Positions 1-12,599 of a DNA stretch of 64,000 nt are shown piece by piece. Under the pieces are notes generated by a model. It was not told where the DNA came from and did not search any database. It worked only from the letters and a program-made list of their open reading frames with translations. Made by a program: the position numbers and the translations under genes. Every line of letters begins with the position of its first letter. Position 1 is the stretch's first letter. The DNA lies in NCBI GenBank assembly GCA_037447655.1, contig JBBHKE010000409.1:62001-126000 (forward strand). The letters are read 5' to 3'. Source of the DNA: Zygnema cylindricum (lineage: Eukaryota; Streptophyta; Zygnematophyceae; Zygnematales; Zygnemataceae).

Positions 1-220
1 TTTGCACCGAAAAAACAATGTTACGTACGAAGAAAGTGAAGCTTATTATATATTTGTGTTTGTCGTTTTCTCATCTTTAGCTATAAAACGTCAATAACCA
101 CGGGAGCGTTGTTTAAAGTGAATGCACATTTGGTCAACGAATAGGAAAACATTCGCAAGTTTCACACGATTAGCACAAGGGGAAGTACACAAAGATTTCG
201 CTATGTCATCCTACATTCCA

Positions 221-493
221 TAGTTAAAAAGTAGGCGTTTTGTGGTAGGCCTTTGGTAGGCGCAAGTTGTGTTATGGGCTTTTCATGTGATCTTCTTAGA
301 TCGCTACTTTGATCGCTACTTTGATCAGCGACCGTCCGATGATGTTTAATTATCTATCGAATGATGTGCAACTCAACCGTGTTACTTTTTTTTTCATTTT
401 GCGACCAATGCAATATGGGTCTTAAGGTCATATTGTATGTTTTGCGTACAATAGGCATATTGTATGGGCCTACTTTCACCTACTTTTGAACTA
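221..493. mobile_element. TA-flanked inverted-repeat element, family E, copy 1
   Basis: A non-coding element of about 270 bp with terminal inverted repeats: the left end reads GTTAAAAAGTAGGCGTTTT and the right end reads CCTACTTTTGAAC, both bounded by TA. A second copy lies in opposite orientation at 11688-11960 and shares the internal GATCTTCTTAGATCGCTACT segment and the CAATATGACC/GGTCATATTG segment. The size, lack of a credible ORF and TA borders fit a MITE mobilised by a Tc1/mariner-type transposase; the superfamily is inferred from the TA alone. Confidence 0.6.
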
Positions 494-790
494 TGCGACA
501 AACGAAACCGCAAATTCTGTGCGACATCGAAAGGTATTTTAGGATTTCGACACGTCGACAATGTGGCGTACGGACATTACGAAGTCACAAAAATTGTACA
601 GCGTGTGGAGAAACGCCTCAAATTGAAGGCGAGTGAAAGTTTGCCTCATTTTATGTACCACTTCATCGGTCACAATTCTTCGTACACGTCTACGTAAGTC
701 ATTTTTTTAAGTGACAAGTTATTTGCGTTTACATCCAAATGCTCTGAAATATGTACGGAGAATCTTTGCTAAAAAACAAAGTAGCAAGAC

Positions 791-960
791 TAAGGGTGAC
801 GTTCCATCAGGCGAAAAGTGGAGAAGTTTACAGATATCCGCGATCCTCCGTACCAAATCGTACCGCCTATTTTTTTTTTATACGAAAAACAACATTACAG
901 AGAATCTTGCCAATACTCTCCCAAGGTCTTGGAGGTAATTCTGGCCGTCGGATGTTCATC
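791..960. mobile_element. fragment of family F element
   Basis: The segment starting AGGGTGACGTTCCATCAGGC aligns with the end of the larger family F element at 12837-13656, whose end reads GGGTAACCTTCCATCAGGCG. It also shares the GAAAAGTGG and GTTTAC blocks, a poly-T tract, and a GAGAATCTT / AAGATTCTC-type block further in. Only one end is recognisable, so this is an old fragment. No gene is visible around it; short ORFs here are compositional. Confidence 0.45.
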
Positions 961-1035
961 TGCGAGGAGTTCGCTTCATTTTTCTCTGTAACTTTCAACG
1001 TCTCTTTAGTCTCTCTTTCTAATACGTGACATGGG

Positions 1036-4000
1036 ATTTTGAAATAAATAAAAAAAAAAATCATAACACAACGCAAAAATTCGCAAAGTCGAAAAAAAAA
1101 ATGTAAGGTCGGAAAAGAAAAAATAAATAAATGAAACCAAAAATTCGTGGCGAACAAGTCAAAAATAAGTGACATTTATCTCTAACCGTCACCTTTTCTT
1201 CAACTAAGATAACCAACAAATACACAAATGCAATCGAAAAGTTGAACGAAATTCGTTTGAAATCATTTGAAATACAACCATTTGTAAAAAAATTCACGCT
1301 TATTTATCAGATTTTCCAATCGATTTTAGTAACTATACAGTGTAAGTCATCCACTAACATCTACAAGTAATTTCACACCGTTTTTTTTTTTTTTTTTTAA
1401 TACAATCATTGATAATTGTTAAACGGTGACTTAATTTGTAGTTTTTTAATTAAATAGTTCATAACTTAATTGAAGTTTTTCATCATCAACAAACACCTAT
1501 AAGCAATTTCACATTGTTTCACACCGTTTTCCGTTTTTTACTTCATTTTTTTTAATTGCATCTTTTACAATTGTTAAATAGTGACTTAATTCACAATTTT
1601 TTAATGAATATTTCATAACCGTCAAACTATAACTTCTCTTGCAGTATTTTAGTTGACCATTTCGTTAACAACTTATTTTGCAATGTTTTCACAAATTTTG
1701 TTGTTTATTTGTTCGGAAGACATTTTTTCCGTTTTCGTATTGATTTTTCATTTGATTTTGTTTCATAGCACTTAAATGGAAAGGCGAGTTTTTCAATAAA
1801 TGTTATAAAGTTCACATTTTTTACTTTTTTTTTTGTTTGTTTTTTTGTTTCCAAATAATCAATTTTTTTCCTCTCTGAGATATTTAGAGTTAAAGTTAAA
1901 CTGTTCGAAAACAATTAAAAAAAATACAGAAGTGGCACTGTATCACAGGAATATTAAATAGTATCGTTAAGCAAGATACCCATTTACTAAAAATTACCAT
2001 ATACGATGCTTTAAATTATTTCCGTACATATAAAATATATTTTCTGTACTTGTGGTCGACGCTCGTTCGAGAGGCGAGGACCTGGGAGCCCTCCTGTTTC
2101 AGTCCTTACTTCTTTTTATCGTCAACGTTTTTCCGTGGCCCTACAACGGGTGTTGGCTTCTATATTACTTCGATCGTCTATTGCCGCTATGGATCGACGG
2201 CGTGTTCCGGAACTTCCTCCTCGTGCTCCTCCGGGATTCGGGGACTTACGTTGTTGCTTTCCGTAAATTTGTAGTTATGTTGGGGGTTTTTTTTTGCTAC
2301 GTGTTAGCTTTTTCCTTTGATGTTTTGTTTGTTGGATTAGTTTTTTTGGGTGTTTTAGACTTCCCTGCCATCCTTTCGTATTTTCGTAGTTTTTGCCTTG
2401 ATTTTCCCTTTTGTTTATTCCCTTGTTATGTGGTTTCTCAGTTTTAGCAATGCTACTTCTTTTTGTTCTTATAGACTCAGATGGTTTACCATCCCGCTTT
2501 TTAATAAAGTCGGCCTTTTTTTTTTTATTTATAAACAATATAAAAAGTTAGAGACTACGTGGGAAAAAATAAAATGGTTTCATATTGTTTAAGGTTTAAA
2601 TACATCGACATTGATAACAAAATCATATGTCAATATGAAAATGGCTTCACCCAATATAATAAAAAAATAAAATTGAAACCTGTTGTAAAACTAAATTTAA
2701 CTTAATCTAAAACTAAATTTAGAACTTGTTTTAAAACTAAATTTTCTTATTGGATAGACACAAATTGTTTTTTTCTCCTTATTTAGACTCATTACAAAAA
2801 TGGTAAATTATTGAATGTTTCAATTTCTCGTATGGTGCACGCATTAAACTTTCTTGTGTTTTTGGGTATAACAACTCTCACAAAAAAACAAACCAAAAAA
2901 TAAAAAAATCTCATATTTGTAGTTTATATTTTAGATAGTTATTTTGAATTTAAAGTAAAAAATTAAAAGAACGTAGAAATAAATAAAAAATCAAAAGGAT
3001 AAATAAAATAAAAATAAAATAATAGAGGAAAAGCAATCAAGGAAAAAATAAAAAAACATACATAGAGAGATAAACCAAATTGAGTGAGAAAAAAAATAGA
3101 AAAACAAAATCTCAAAAAATATAAAACAAATCAAGTGAGAAAAAGTATATTGGGATAAAAAATGAATAAAAAAAACACATCATCTAAATCAGACTATCAT
3201 AGAGTTAGATTGGTTTAGCACATTAAATTACGCCTGTTTATAATTTCAACGTTTAATTTTTGAGTCATATGCTTTGGAAATAAGACAAAAGTTTGATGTA
3301 GGCACGAGTGGTTGAAAACGAATGAAAACAAATGGCTCGAATCTCTAGCGAGGGAATTTTCCAAATTTTTATTATTACGATTGCAAGTTTCACCATGTCT
3401 AACTGTCATGAGGTGTGTATTTGTATTTCTGGTCTCGCTTTCATAATTTTTTTTTGTTCCTTTGCTTTAAAATTTGCGCATTTGTTAGAAGAAAATCCCA
3501 TAGTACAATATCTCTGTCTTTCATTTCTTTGACTACTATAGGCTTGAGAGTGACGCCACTGTCACTCATTTCCCATAGAAACTGACAAAAAAAACGGAAA
3601 AAGATGTTTTTAAGCAGACGAAGAAGTCAAAAAACAAGAGAGCTTGCAAATATCTCCGGTAAGACGTGTTTTCCGTAAAAGTATATGCCATTGCTTTCCA
3701 ATCAATTGCAGGATACTACAGATATTACCTCACCGGATAAGACCACCTCCTCCTTTGCCTTTCAAAACCACCAACTGTCTTGTCATCTAATATGCAATGT
3801 CCTTTAAAATCCTTTTAATTCTTTTGATATCCTTTAATATCATTTCATATGCTTTCGTATCCTTTAGTTAGAAATATATTACTTTTTTTTGTACCATTGT
3901 CCACATTCTACTGTTACACTTTGGACAACACTAATGAAAACCCTAAAAAACCCTAGAAAACCCTAAGCAACCCTAAAATGATTATTAATAGCATAACCAT

Positions 4001-5327
4001 TTAGTCTTTGTCAGAGGAAACTACTGACTGACGAATCGGAATCCATACAAACCCTAACCCTAACAGTTGAAAACATGTATAGAGAGCACCTTAGGGCATA
4101 GTAATCTATAAGGATATTTTTAAGTATGGTTTCTCATCTCTCTCAGTCACTTGGTATTGACAGATAAAAAAAAAAAAAATAGTAGCCGAACGTTTACAGG
4201 AATATAGCTTTTTGAAAGGTATATTATACTGAATCAAAAGAGAGTAAAATGTCACTTTTTTTCACTTTTTTTTTGTTTCTTATCAAGTCAGTACCTTTAC
4301 TATATTATCACTCATATTATAGGCCTGGATAGTACATACAGGCCACCTATACTGTAGTTTTTCAAATGTAAAAAGCTACCGAGTTTCCAATAATAAGGAG
4401 TACACTAACTACAAATCCTATGTTAGAAATTCGTACACTCTTTTTACCACAAAACCAAAAAAAACTTGTCAAAACGATGCAGATTTAGAAAGACAAAGTT
4501 TCCAGATGTAAAACGCAATTTTTTCCTGCTTTTCTCTTATTCGCTCACTCCTGCTTTTCGTGCATCACTACCTCCTCCCTGAGTGACATACCGTCCATTT
4601 TCAAAAGAGCTTTTGACTTCCCATTGGCCCTCTGTATCACTGTCCTCCCCACCTGTCTCCGAGATTTGCCTTGTCAACCTGAGCCCAGCAATACACCGTG
4701 AACCACTATTATTAGCATTGATACCAGTAATTCAGTGCCAGTTTTTTTTTCCCCTCTGATGCAAAACAACATTTTAATAATACTTATTGTTTTTTTCATA
4801 ACGCTAATCCTTTCAAGGTTCAAAATCAGCCACGGCATTTGAAACTGAATCAGACGTAATAACACTATTGTAAACCTCGCGCTAATAATTTATTTACTCT
4901 AATGACGACTCACAGTGTTATCAGCAACGTCCGGCATTCCAAACTCTGTGATGCAGCGAAAATAGGAAGGGAAAACAATTAAGCATGAAGTTCCATTGTA
5001 ACATAATAATGCACTATGTTACGCTCACTGGGAGTAAAAAGAAGACATAAAACAAGCTACATCTTACGACATGCAACATCATACAACATACCACATACGC
5101 CAAACATACGACAATGTAACATAGTGCCTTTGCCTTAGTCTATATTGGTAATTTAAGAAGCATGATAGGGTAAATAGACGTACGATATTACTGGCAATTA
5201 GACTAGCTGGCAATCAGCATAATCGTACATTCTTCTGTACGGTTCCTATGACTACTGCGCCAGTAAAGCCAGTTACAGCGTACTTATAAATTGCCCTTTG
5301 AATGAGAGTTTCAAGCTTTTACAAGGG
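1036..5327. other. AT-rich gene-free stretch
   Basis: I see no exon with protein-like composition flanked by splice sites in this 4.3 kb. It holds poly-A and poly-T runs (for example 1381-1399), degenerate CCCTAAA-like tracts at 3935-3985 and 4050-4065 that resemble scattered plant telomere-box words, and AT-rich sequence at 2640-3200. The 131-codon ORF at 2052-2447 becomes T-rich halfway and has no recognisable domain, so I leave it out. The right end is the 3' flank of the minus-strand coiled-coil gene. Confidence 0.5.
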
Positions 5328-8300
5328 TTATTTAGGGTTTTCAGACCTGGAAGCTATTTCTGCTTCTTTGGCTGCGAGCTCCCTTCGATATTTTGCCTCT
5401 GTCACAGCAAGCAATCGGTCCCTCCCAGCAAGCGCAGCATCAGCTTGCTTTTTAAACAAATCCATTCTCGCTTCCTGGTCTGTCAACCGACGCCGAAGCT
5501 CCTCAGTCTGCCATGGGACCAACATTATGAGTGTATCTATGTCTCAAAACTCCATAGCTTTTAACTTACCCGCCAGGAATTGACCTTGGAGTTCAAAATG
5601 ATTCTTCATTTTCTCTGTGAAGAACTGAACGGGTCCTTGAAGACGTTACAGGTTGAACTACACATTTTAGCATTTACTCAGGTAAGCAGTTGTCAGGGTA
5701 TTGGATTGAATCACATTCATACGATATATTGCGATACGATACATATCATGTATCATAACAGGAGACCTTAAATTCCATACAAGATATTGTATCGTACGCG
5801 ATACAAATTCGATACGCACGATATACAATACAAGGTACATGTATGTAGAGCTGGCCTGTCGCCAGAATAAACCGCACGGAAAAAGAACCTAGTGACACAT
5901 CACCACTGACAGGTCAGCAATACTTGGCCTCCAGAAGAAGGTTGCTTTATCATCCGGAAACATAGAAGAACACACTAGAAATTAAAAACAGCCCTTATTT
6001 AAATGACCGCAGCCGTCAACCTCTATTCTGATGCTACTAATCTTTTGTCTTTAGGCTACTTCAATTTTAAGCTAAAGTGTATCGGGTATCAGTTACAATA
6101 TGAAAAGTATCGCTTTTTGAGGGCATTTTCAAAAACTCATATTGTGTATCGAGAAATTGGCCACTAGCAATTGTTGCTTTCATAGATTTAAACTTCCCTT
6201 TTATACTTCCATTTTTCCAAATACAGTACAGGTTTTGCCTCTGTCTCCGATTATTTTCTTTGGTCAGTTCAACTAGAGCGCCAGTTATACTTTAACACTA
6301 GAATTCCGCCCACATCTATACTGAAAACATCTGTCAAATTTCATTTCTTTAGACATTTAAAGCTCAAACCTCCCGTGGATACAATAGTTTAGATAAGAGT
6401 CAGAAGGGCTGATTCTCCATAATCCAGAATCAGTTAGGAGTCCACAGGTCCACCAGTTCACTCTGCCCTCGAAACTTGACTCTTACCTCTTGTAAGCTCG
6501 ATGCATGCAGTTTGACAGTTCCTCCTCTCACTTCCCTCGCCTCCAACAAACCCGGAGACTCGGCCAGTTTTCGACTCAATTCGGCCAATTTTGCCTGCCT
6601 AAGCAAGGCATCTCGTGCGAGTTCTTCTTGAACTTCTGCCAAAGCGTCTACAAGCATTTGGGAATCTACAGTAGAAGTAGACCTAGAAACAGACGCCTCT
6701 GACCAATTCTCTTGTCCTCCCGCAATTATCGCTGCCTTAAGCTCCTCCAGTTCCGCCTGCATTCTCTCTACCTCTTCTTGCTTCACTCCAAGAGCTATCA
6801 TTTTCTCTCCCACTTGCTCTTCTGCCATAGCAAGTTTTGCAGATTCCTGAGCAAGAGAGAGTCGTAATCCTCTCATGTCCACCTGTGCTTCTTGCAATTG
6901 TCTTACCAATTCTGTCCTTTCAGATTCCGCCTGTCCTCTCTTCTTTTTGGCCTCTTCCAGGTCTAGTTCCAGTCCAGCACATCTATGCCAGTCCATGCCC
7001 ACATATGGCACTCAAAAAAGTTAGTTTTAAGTTAATTATTTTTGTAATATTATGACACTCAAAGTTAGTTTTGAGTTAATTATTATTAATTACAAGTTCA
7101 TATTTTGACACAAGATTCAGAAGAAATCATCATCGCCTCTCACCGTTTCTACAACATGAGTGACTTAGACAAATGTGTGTGACACAAATGTTGAGAGCCA
7201 TAGAAACACGACAGGAGGTTCTTAAACAGGACAAAAAAAACAACCCTCGGGAACAACAGCAGACATAATTAATTGTTAAGACAACAGTAACAGTTGATAC
7301 CACGATTTATTTTCATGAATAGCATTACTTCCGCAACCTGGTTCCTATAATAGGAAGGACAAAATGTTGAAGTCACCTATTTAAAATTTCAAGATTAAAA
7401 AAACAAAAGAAAAATCTCTGAAAAAACACTGGACAAATCTGCAAAAAACCATCTAATCCAGCCATAATATGCTGCCTAAAGCTTTTTACATGTATTGTTA
7501 TGCACAAGAAAATGACAGACTTATGTTTTTCATCATCTCCTCACCAAGTAAATGAAAGGTACTAACCCTGGTCCTGTCTTACGCCCGTTACTTCAACTTC
7601 TGGAAATACAAAAAGCTATCGCATCTTATCCCCATCGACTCCTTAATCCACACTAAAATGTGATAACAAGTCAAAGTTACCTTGAAGCCAGACGTTGACA
7701 ATCGGCTAGGGCTTGACGAAGATTTGCTGTGAGGGATTCTCTTTCCTCCTCTGCTTCCTGTAGTTTTCCTTCAAGATCATTTAGTAGTGATTGTCGAGAT
7801 TGACTCTGTTCCATCTCTTCCTGCAACTTCTTTTCTAAAGCTTCCCTTTCAGCTTCTTGTCCCACAAGCAGCTCTGCCAGTGCCAGCTGTTCTGCATCCT
7901 GAAGCCATACACAAGAGAAGAAAGTTGAGCAAAAAAAACAAACTCCTGGAAAAAGAAAGGTGAGCAAAAAAAAACTAACTCCTGGAAAAAGAAAGTTGAG
8001 CAAAAAAAACTAACTCCTGGAAAAAGAAAGTTGAGCAAAAAAAACTAACTCCTGGAAAAAGAAAGGTGAGCAAAAAAAAACTAACTCCTGGAGCCATACA
8101 CAAGAGAAAACAATGAGCAAAAAAATTGAAGTTTTGGAGCCAGACAAAAAGCAAAGAAAAGTAAGTCCTGGAGCCATACACAGGGAAAGAAATTCCAGTC
8201 CAACTGTGTGATGCATTAAGAACCATAGTTGAAATGTGCATAAACAATTGGATACCATACTACACACGTATCATATGATATTTTCGAGCAAAGAAAATTC

Positions 8301-11001
8301 AGTCCGATTTTATGATGCATTCAGAACCATAAGTTCAAATGTATGGAAACAATTGGAAACACAATATGTGGTCACCTCGTACTGTATGTGTATTATATTT
8401 CGAGCAAAGAAGATTTAAGTCATGAAGCCACACACATAAGCAAAGAAAATTAAGTTCTCGAGCCATACACAAGCAAAGAGAATTCAGTCCAATTTGAACA
8501 TTCTGATACATTCAGAACATATCCTGTAAAACCTATCAATGAGAGCCGAAAAATCACAAATTCATCAATTGACTATCGATGCCAGCATGCCGGCAGATAA
8601 AGCTAGGCAGTTCTACATACTCATAAAAAGTACACCCACGTATTGTTACTAGCGTTTATGTTTTTTTTGCCTCTGAAATCATCTTTTCTCCGTGCACACT
8701 TGTCGGGTTTTTAATCCACCAGTTTCGATGAAAAGGCAAGGTTCTTACCTTACGATTGGTGGCCTCCATACAGTAATTGGACAAGTGTACAGAGAGAAAA
8801 AATGATTAAAGTGCAAAAAAATATTAAAAATAAAAACGATAAACAGTGTAGTTACACACACCATTAACACATCGTAATATCTTACCATGAGAATGAAGAC
8901 GTAAATATAGTCGTTCTACAATTAAGAATAGTACAATCTAAATTTGCAAGGCAGCCTTTATCCTCATACCCATAAATAGAACAAGAAAGTCATAGAAGCG
9001 CACTTGCCGCCATTTTCAAAACTCATAGCCCTGCAGTAGGACCAAGAATCTGCAAATGCTCTTGAATTTACCTTCTGACGAACGAGGTTTTCAAAGTAGG
9101 CGCTCAGCTCAGCATTCTGTTCACGCAGCATTCCCATATCCTCTTCTCGCCGTTTGTCTCCAACCAAAAGGTGTTCAGCAACTTCCTTGGCCACAGCCAG
9201 TTGAAGGCGTAGAGCTTTGATTTCCTCCTGAAAGAAACATAAATATAATGCCAATACAAGGAGCATTTTTGTATTCACCTCTTTTTAAGGTTCCAAAAGA
9301 AACATCTCTGAGAGCTTGACTCAGGAAACTCGCCGAACTGTTTGGGCGACTGAAATGAAGAGTATTGGGATAACACATTATCGCTACTAGCGTTAAGAAA
9401 TAATTAGTACGAGGACTCTTTTAGCGACAGTAACTCTATTTCTGATGCGAATGACGAGGAAGATTGTGATCCACAAAAAAAATTAGCGAAAAGAGAAATC
9501 AGCATTATAAACAATATTATATGTTCATGGCTAAAAAAATAAAAATAAAACAGCATCAAATTAGTGTTATTTACGCCAATAGCAATTCACGGTGTCAGTT
9601 GAGCAAATGGGTGTAGACAGTATCAGATTGCTACACTCTGATGGCTTCCAAAATGCAATGTAGTAAACTCTTAGTAAAAAAACCAGCCATAATTTGCAAC
9701 CTGATCCTGTCCAAGCAAAGCTCTTAAGTTTCTCCAGTCCTCCTACCTCCAACACTTTCCTCTGATCGGCTTGATCCTTTAGTACACGAGTTTCAACTTC
9801 GTTAGTCGCCTTTAATGCCTCAATTTGTGCCCCATGGAGTTTCTCCATTTCCGCAACTCTATCTTCCACAACTGCGGCTAATACTTGCTCCAGATTATCA
9901 GACAGCTGTCCTTCTTCGACCTCCATAAACGTAGTAGTCGCCTTTTCTTTGTCCATAACTAAAAGGTCGTTTTCTTCGCTATCATCCAATTGGAATGCGG
10001 TATCCTTGACACTTACATCACTATAAACTTCCAGACTCTTATCACCTAATTCCGCCCGTTTCTTCTCAGATTCCTGTCCAACAATAATATCCTTTTCTGG
10101 AACCCGAAGTGTCACAAGAGTTCCCTTTCCAAACTCTGGTGGTACATCTTCCTTCAGTCCTAGGTTCGCCTCCTTCTGCTGTTCTAACTCCTTCTTTTTT
10201 CTCTGTCGCATCCGTAGTAAGGCAACAATCCCTGTCACCAGCATTGCAGTAGTGACTGCCAGGAGCAACATTACGGGTAAAGCTCTGACAGATAAAGATC
10301 CGTCTTCGGTTCTCAATCTAGCAATCATTCTCTGTAACCCTAAACCTTTTCCTGAACCGTCCTCTTGCCAACCCTCTCCTTCTTCGTCCTCTTCATCCCA
10401 CTCTTCTTCCTCTTCTTCCTCCTCTTCTTCTTCATCCTCCTCTTCCTCTTCCGCTTCTTCTTCTTCTGCTAGTCTTGCTTGTTCCGCAGCTTTTTGCTCA
10501 GCCTCAGAATCCTGTCCACACTCATACCAAAATTCCACTTGTCAGCATCAAACTGAAATCCGTACAAACTCCATCACCACCTGTCCGTACAACACCAGCA
10601 ACAACCCGTACCAATTTCCGTACAAACATTTCCATACATCACTAGCACTAGAATCCGAACAGACTCCACCTTCACCTGTCCGTACAGCATCAACAATACA
10701 ATCCGTACAAATGTCATCATCACCTCTCCAACATAAGCAAGAAAATCCGTACATATTTTTGCGCAATCTGCACAGCAGTTACAATTGAGAGTAGTACCTT
10801 CTTCTTTCTGCGTGACCAGAAGGCATTTGCTATTCCTGAGGATCGTTTCCCTGTACGGATGCTGACGTGGCGCAAAGAGAGCCCCCAGGGAGCACTCTTC
10901 AATGCTGTATGAGAAGAGGCGGTGGAGGAATCAATGCCTGCTCGAATTGGCACGTGTGATAGCGGCTGCAGCCAATTGCGTGCCGCCACCTGGGCAGCCA
11001 T
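5328..11001 (-). CDS. plastid-type coiled-coil membrane protein (672 aa, six exons)
   Basis: The exons, 5' to 3' on the minus strand, are 11001-10798, 10511-9747, 9227-9072, 7898-7681, 6982-6487 and 5507-5328. All junctions are GT-AG, phases agree, and the total is 2019 nt. Residues 1-68 are basic and rich in Ser and Ala, ending in RRKKK, like an organelle transit peptide. Next come an acidic run of mostly Glu (about residues 83-118), one hydrophobic segment (MLLLAVTTAMLVTGIVALL, about 145-167) and a basic RMRQRKKK stop-transfer patch. The remaining 500 residues are heptad-rich and charged, a long coiled coil ending ASRSENPK. The architecture recalls plastid MFP1-type filament proteins (transit peptide, membrane anchor, long coiled coil), but I see no signature motif, so the family is open. 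The start is the first ATG of exon 1. The exon 2 acceptor could instead be nine bases upstream. Confidence 0.78.
7919..8100 (-). repeat. tandem repeat of about 36 bp carrying 3' splice-site-like units
   Basis: Five near-identical units lie in the intron just upstream of exon 4 of the coiled-coil gene (exon begins at 7898). On the gene's strand each unit reads roughly TTTCTTTTTCCAG, then GAGTTAGTTTTTTTTGCTCA. Every unit therefore has a pyrimidine tract followed by CAG, exactly the form of a 3' splice acceptor. Diverged copies continue to about 8190 with the words CTCCTGGAGCCATACACA. Confidence 0.85.
9374..9595. mobile_element. TA-type MITE inside coiled-coil gene intron 2
   Basis: The left end is TTATCGCTACTAGCGTTAAG and the right end is CCAATAGCAATTCACGGTG. 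These are diverged copies of the CACCGTGAATCGCTATTAGC terminal repeat that recurs through the window. Length is about 220 bp, with no coding potential. It lies wholly within the intron between 9228 and 9746. Confidence 0.55.
10540..10790. repeat. degenerate tandem repeat filling intron 1 of the coiled-coil gene
   Basis: AATCCGTACAAA-like units with CACCTGTCCGTACA variants recur about every 40-50 bp across nearly the whole first intron (10512-10797). The unit is not seen elsewhere in the window at this density. Confidence 0.6.
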
Positions 11002-11687
11002 GAGGAAAGAGTAGAGGAGAGAGAGAAGGTGAAGGGATAGTACACTGAAATTTTAACATTCCTGGGAACTTCCTTGACGTACGGATGGTAACACTTAAAA
11101 AAAGGTGGCTTATCCGGCTGTGCGACGTCAGCAGGTCGCTGGTTGGGTCGCTACTCCACGTCGCACAGAAAGTGATGGCTCTGACTGCCACGTGGCAAGA
11201 GTAACAAAGTGGCTGTTTCAATTGAGGGATCGCTGCAGTGTCCTAGCGGGAAATCGTGAAGGGGATTTTTTGGGAGAGTACAATTCGTCAGAGTTCAACC
11301 TCTGGTATGTGCATGTAAGCCGTCGATAAGTTTACAATCATGTCGAAATCGACGTACCGGATCCGCCTTCGTCCTCGCTTTACGAATCGGCGAAATACAT
11401 GTGAGTTGGATAAAGTCGCAGTTGTTAGCCACATTCACTATGGTACATTACAGGACTGTAATCATCTAGTATATGTCGCTGTTCGCCAAAGCGTTGACTG
11501 ACTGTGCTTCCACACAGTAAAGCGTGTTAGGGCATATAACTGTCTCTATGCGCCTGGACTAGGAAGTGAATTTCACAGTTCAAAAAACTGCTGGATTTCC
11601 CACGGATTTGCCAAACTATGAAACTGAATTTCGTAATGTCGTACGCCTGCACACTATTAAGCCATAACCATGGTTCAATCGAAACCA
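11002..11687. promoter_or_regulatory. 5' flank of the coiled-coil gene
   Basis: This is single-copy-looking sequence upstream of the minus-strand start at 11001. It includes a purine-rich strip at 11003-11035 (pyrimidine-rich on the gene strand) and a GACGTC word near 11126. No exon is evident. A promoter role is inferred from position only. Confidence 0.4.
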
Positions 11688-11960
11688 TAGTTCAAAAGTA
11701 GGTGAAAGTAGGCCCATACAATATGCCTATTGTATGCAAAACATACAATATGACCTTAAGACCCATATTGTATTAGGACCTATTCGGACCAATTAAAACA
11801 TTCGGACCAACAAGTTTATATTTTCACCGTCAGATTCGAACGATCAGACGGTCGATGATCAAAGTAGCGATCTAAGAAGATCACATGAAAAGCCGATAAC
11901 ACAACTTACGATAAAGGCACCGACCAAAGGCCTACCATAAAAACGCCTACTTTTGAACTA
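11688..11960. mobile_element. family E element, copy 2 (inverted relative to copy 1)
   Basis: Ends GTTCAAAAGTAGGTG and CGCCTACTTTTGAAC, both flanked by TA. The interior matches 221-493 in reverse complement, including the pair of CAATATG/CATATTG arms and the GATCTTCTTAGATC palindrome. Non-coding. Confidence 0.65.
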
Positions 11961-12047
11961 TGATCGAAACCATCAATGCGAATATCTCGTACTACATGTG
12001 TATTATATTTCTCGAATATCCTTTACAGTTGTAACAGCACACCGTCA

Positions 12048-12599
12048 ATTACTATTAGAGTAAAGGAATAAATAGCGTAAAAAAAGAAATAGTGTTATTA
12101 ACACTAATCGGGATTTTTTTTATAAAAAAAATATATATATATACTAATTAATCCCTAACTGTAATTTGGGTTGTCTTGAATAATAAATACCCGCCCTTTC
12201 GATGTCTACAGTAATCTGTGTAACCGTACAAAATTTGACAATTCGTACGCCGTCGCTCTTTTCACACGGTCGACGGACGAACAGATGAGAACGTGATTTT
12301 TGTCGACGAGCTTGCATCTCTTTCTTCCAGTGCACATTCACATGTGTGCGCAATAATGTTAAGTGTCTTTTTATGCCTTTGTAATTCCAAAAGTACCATT
12401 TCGTACGGGGATTCCCTGTCCGTACGTCACACTATTTCCATCGCAGTGTACTTTCCTTATTAACTCTAATTGAAAAAAAAACCTAATTAGAATAATGGAA
12501 AAAATAAAATTATGGATTGTATTTCGGGTTTTTTTTTTTGAAAAAAGGGCACCGAATTGCCGTTATATACTCTCATAGCGATTGACGCTTGACGGTGTA
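12048..12599 (-). mobile_element. TA-type inverted-repeat element, family B, copy 1
   Basis: The ends are CACCGTCAATTACTATTAGA and CTCATAGCGATTGACGCTTG then GACGGTG, the right one followed by TA. The interior is highly similar to the reverse complement of 36982-37536, including a 69-codon open stretch at 12144-12353 on the minus strand whose counterpart at 37158-37430 is also open. A truncated third copy lies at 63150-63272. There is no transposase signature, so this is probably a non-autonomous element. Confidence 0.7.

Noticed and set aside
2050-2447. Overlapping ORFs of 74-131 codons in an unusually GC-balanced patch
   Set aside because: No domain, no splice context, and the sequence becomes T-rich halfway; possibly an old element but not a gene I can support.
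3935-4065. CCCTAAA-like words suggesting an interstitial telomere
   Set aside because: Units are irregular (CCCTAAAAAA, CCCTAGAAAA) and few; similar words occur at 15225, 26355-26430 and 58500, as expected for scattered telo-box-like sequence.
10252-10788. 178-codon plus-strand ORF with poly-Ser
   Set aside because: Antisense of the poly-Glu coding exon of the coiled-coil gene; poly-Ser is the mirror of the GAA/GAG repeat.
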